Made by a program: the position numbers and the translations under genes
The notes under the pieces: generated by a model
What the model was told of the DNA's origin: nothing
Databases searched by the model: none
The model's input: only the letters and a program-made list of their open reading frames with translations
Shown here: positions 31,718-32,219 of the stretch, piece by piece
Layout of the letters: every line of letters starts with the position of its first letter
Numbering within the stretch: the first letter of the stretch is position 1
Assembly: GCF_001700515.1 (NCBI RefSeq)
Contig: NZ_MAUD01000140.1
Coordinates: forward strand, 1-32,219
Length of the DNA stretch: 32,219 nucleotides
Direction: 5' to 3'
Source: Streptomyces lushanensis
GTDB lineage: Bacteria > Actinomycetota > Actinomycetes > Streptomycetales > Streptomycetaceae

Positions 31718-32219
31718 CTACGCAGTGCGAACAGCGAGATGGACCACGTCGGGTACGCCTCGGGCAACCCGGATCTCTTCCTCCCGTACCCCGGTGAAAC
31801 CGGCATTCCGCAACGTCCGGCCGAAGGCGGGCGAGGGCCGCGCCGACCATACGGCGAGTACACCGCCGGGTTTCAGCCGCGCGCGGCAGGCGGCCAGACC
31901 GTCCGCCGAGTACAGATTCCCGTTGCCCTCGGTCACGGTCCAGTCGGGTCCGTTGTCGATGTCCAGACAGAGCGCGTCGTAACGCTCCGTGGTGGTGTGT
32001 ACGTACTCGATCAGATCGGTACAGAGGATCGCGACCCGCGGATCGGCGAGCGCGGCGGCCGAGATCCGGCCGAGCGGGCCCTCGCGGTGCCAGTCGACGA
32101 CGGCCTGCTCGCGCTCGACGACCACGATCCGGCCCCAGCGGGGATCCGCGGCGGCGTGCGCGAGGGAGAAGCCCACCCCGAGTCCGCCGACGAGGACGGA
32201 CGGCCGCGGCGCCGGCGCC
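31718..32219 (-). CDS. Spermidine-synthase-like SAM-binding protein (5' end outside window)
   Basis: The visible C-terminal ~166 residues continue past the right edge. The nucleotide-binding glycine loop GGLGVGFSLAH is seen at the very edge, then the acidic strand end IVVVEREQAVVDWH, DLIEYVHTTTERYDALCLDIDNGP with the catalytic-region Asp pair, and LKPGGVLAVWSA. This is the Rossmann core of spermidine/spermine synthase-like proteins. Many stand-alone actinobacterial members lack proven polyamine activity, so the donor/acceptor is open. It is upstream of and on the same strand as the two-component genes, with a 113-bp gap, so it is probably a separate unit. Confidence 0.82.
   Translation of the reverse strand, partial: APAPRPSVLVGGLGVGFSLAHAAADPRWGRIVVVEREQAVVDWHREGPLGRISAAALADPRVAILCTDLIEYVHTTTERYDALCLDIDNGPDWTVTEGNGNLYSADGLAACRARLKPGGVLAVWSARPSPAFGRTLRNAGFTGVREEEIRVARGVPDVVHLAVRTA

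Overview
The window looks like a chromosomal segment of a Streptomyces-type actinomycete. It has very high GC with strong third-position GC bias, GTG/ATG starts with GGAGG-type ribosome sites, a nickel-SOD maturation protease (SodX), a DUF6104 protein, an E1/E2-fused 2-oxoglutarate decarboxylase/dehydrogenase and a SAV_2336-type protein. From memory, unchecked, the gene order resembles the S. coelicolor block that begins at sodN-sodX.

Left part (1-11.6 kb), mostly conserved housekeeping genes. sodX runs convergently into a CGNR zinc-finger regulator and overlaps it. Next are a SAM methyltransferase, a perfect 17-bp hairpin terminator, and a minus-strand polar amino acid ABC operon (lipoprotein, permease, ATPase). 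A 0.53-kb divergent region leads to a short malic enzyme and then a zinc-free MDR oxidoreductase with a leaderless-type promoter. A Clp_N-domain gene follows that looks frameshifted in a C5 run. The stretch ends with a DUF4097/PadR pair behind an ATATCG-type operator, an unknown plus-strand protein, and a DUF6104 gene convergent with it.

Centre (11.77-25.41 kb), one plus-strand block that is the most interesting part of the window. It encodes a trypsin-co-occurring domain protein (TRYPCO1/CU044_2847), a cytoplasmic trypsin-like protease fused to a VMAP-C-like region, a possible 54-aa coupling ORF, a MoxR-type AAA+ ATPase, and a vWA/SAV_2336-type protein with a long helical-repeat tail. These are followed by a 103-aa FxSxx-COOH-type RiPP precursor (FxsA), the radical SAM/SPASM maturase FxsB, a HEXXH protein, and a 1006-aa TIR-NB-ARC-TPR protein (FxsT type). 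The first four are parts of a vWA-MoxR-VMAP conflict system; the last four form a cyclophane peptide (triceptide) pathway. Several junctions overlap by 4 bp, which suggests one transcription unit up to the HEXXH gene; FxsT may also have its own promoter. My reading, as inference, is a peptide-gated NTP-dependent sensing or immunity device: MoxR/vWA as chaperone-like gate, trypsin as effector, modified FxsA as signal or inhibitor, and the TIR-STAND protein as sensor/effector. The precursor ends in FNNAF, not the family's usual F-x-S-x-x.

Right part (25.4-32.2 kb). After a terminator hairpin there are minus-strand genes for the 2-oxoglutarate E1/E2 enzyme, a HisKA sensor kinase overlapping its OmpR-type response regulator by 4 bp, and the 3' part of a spermidine-synthase-like gene that runs off the window.

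No tRNA, rRNA, CRISPR array or insertion sequence was seen. All functions come from reading motifs by eye; no database search was possible.
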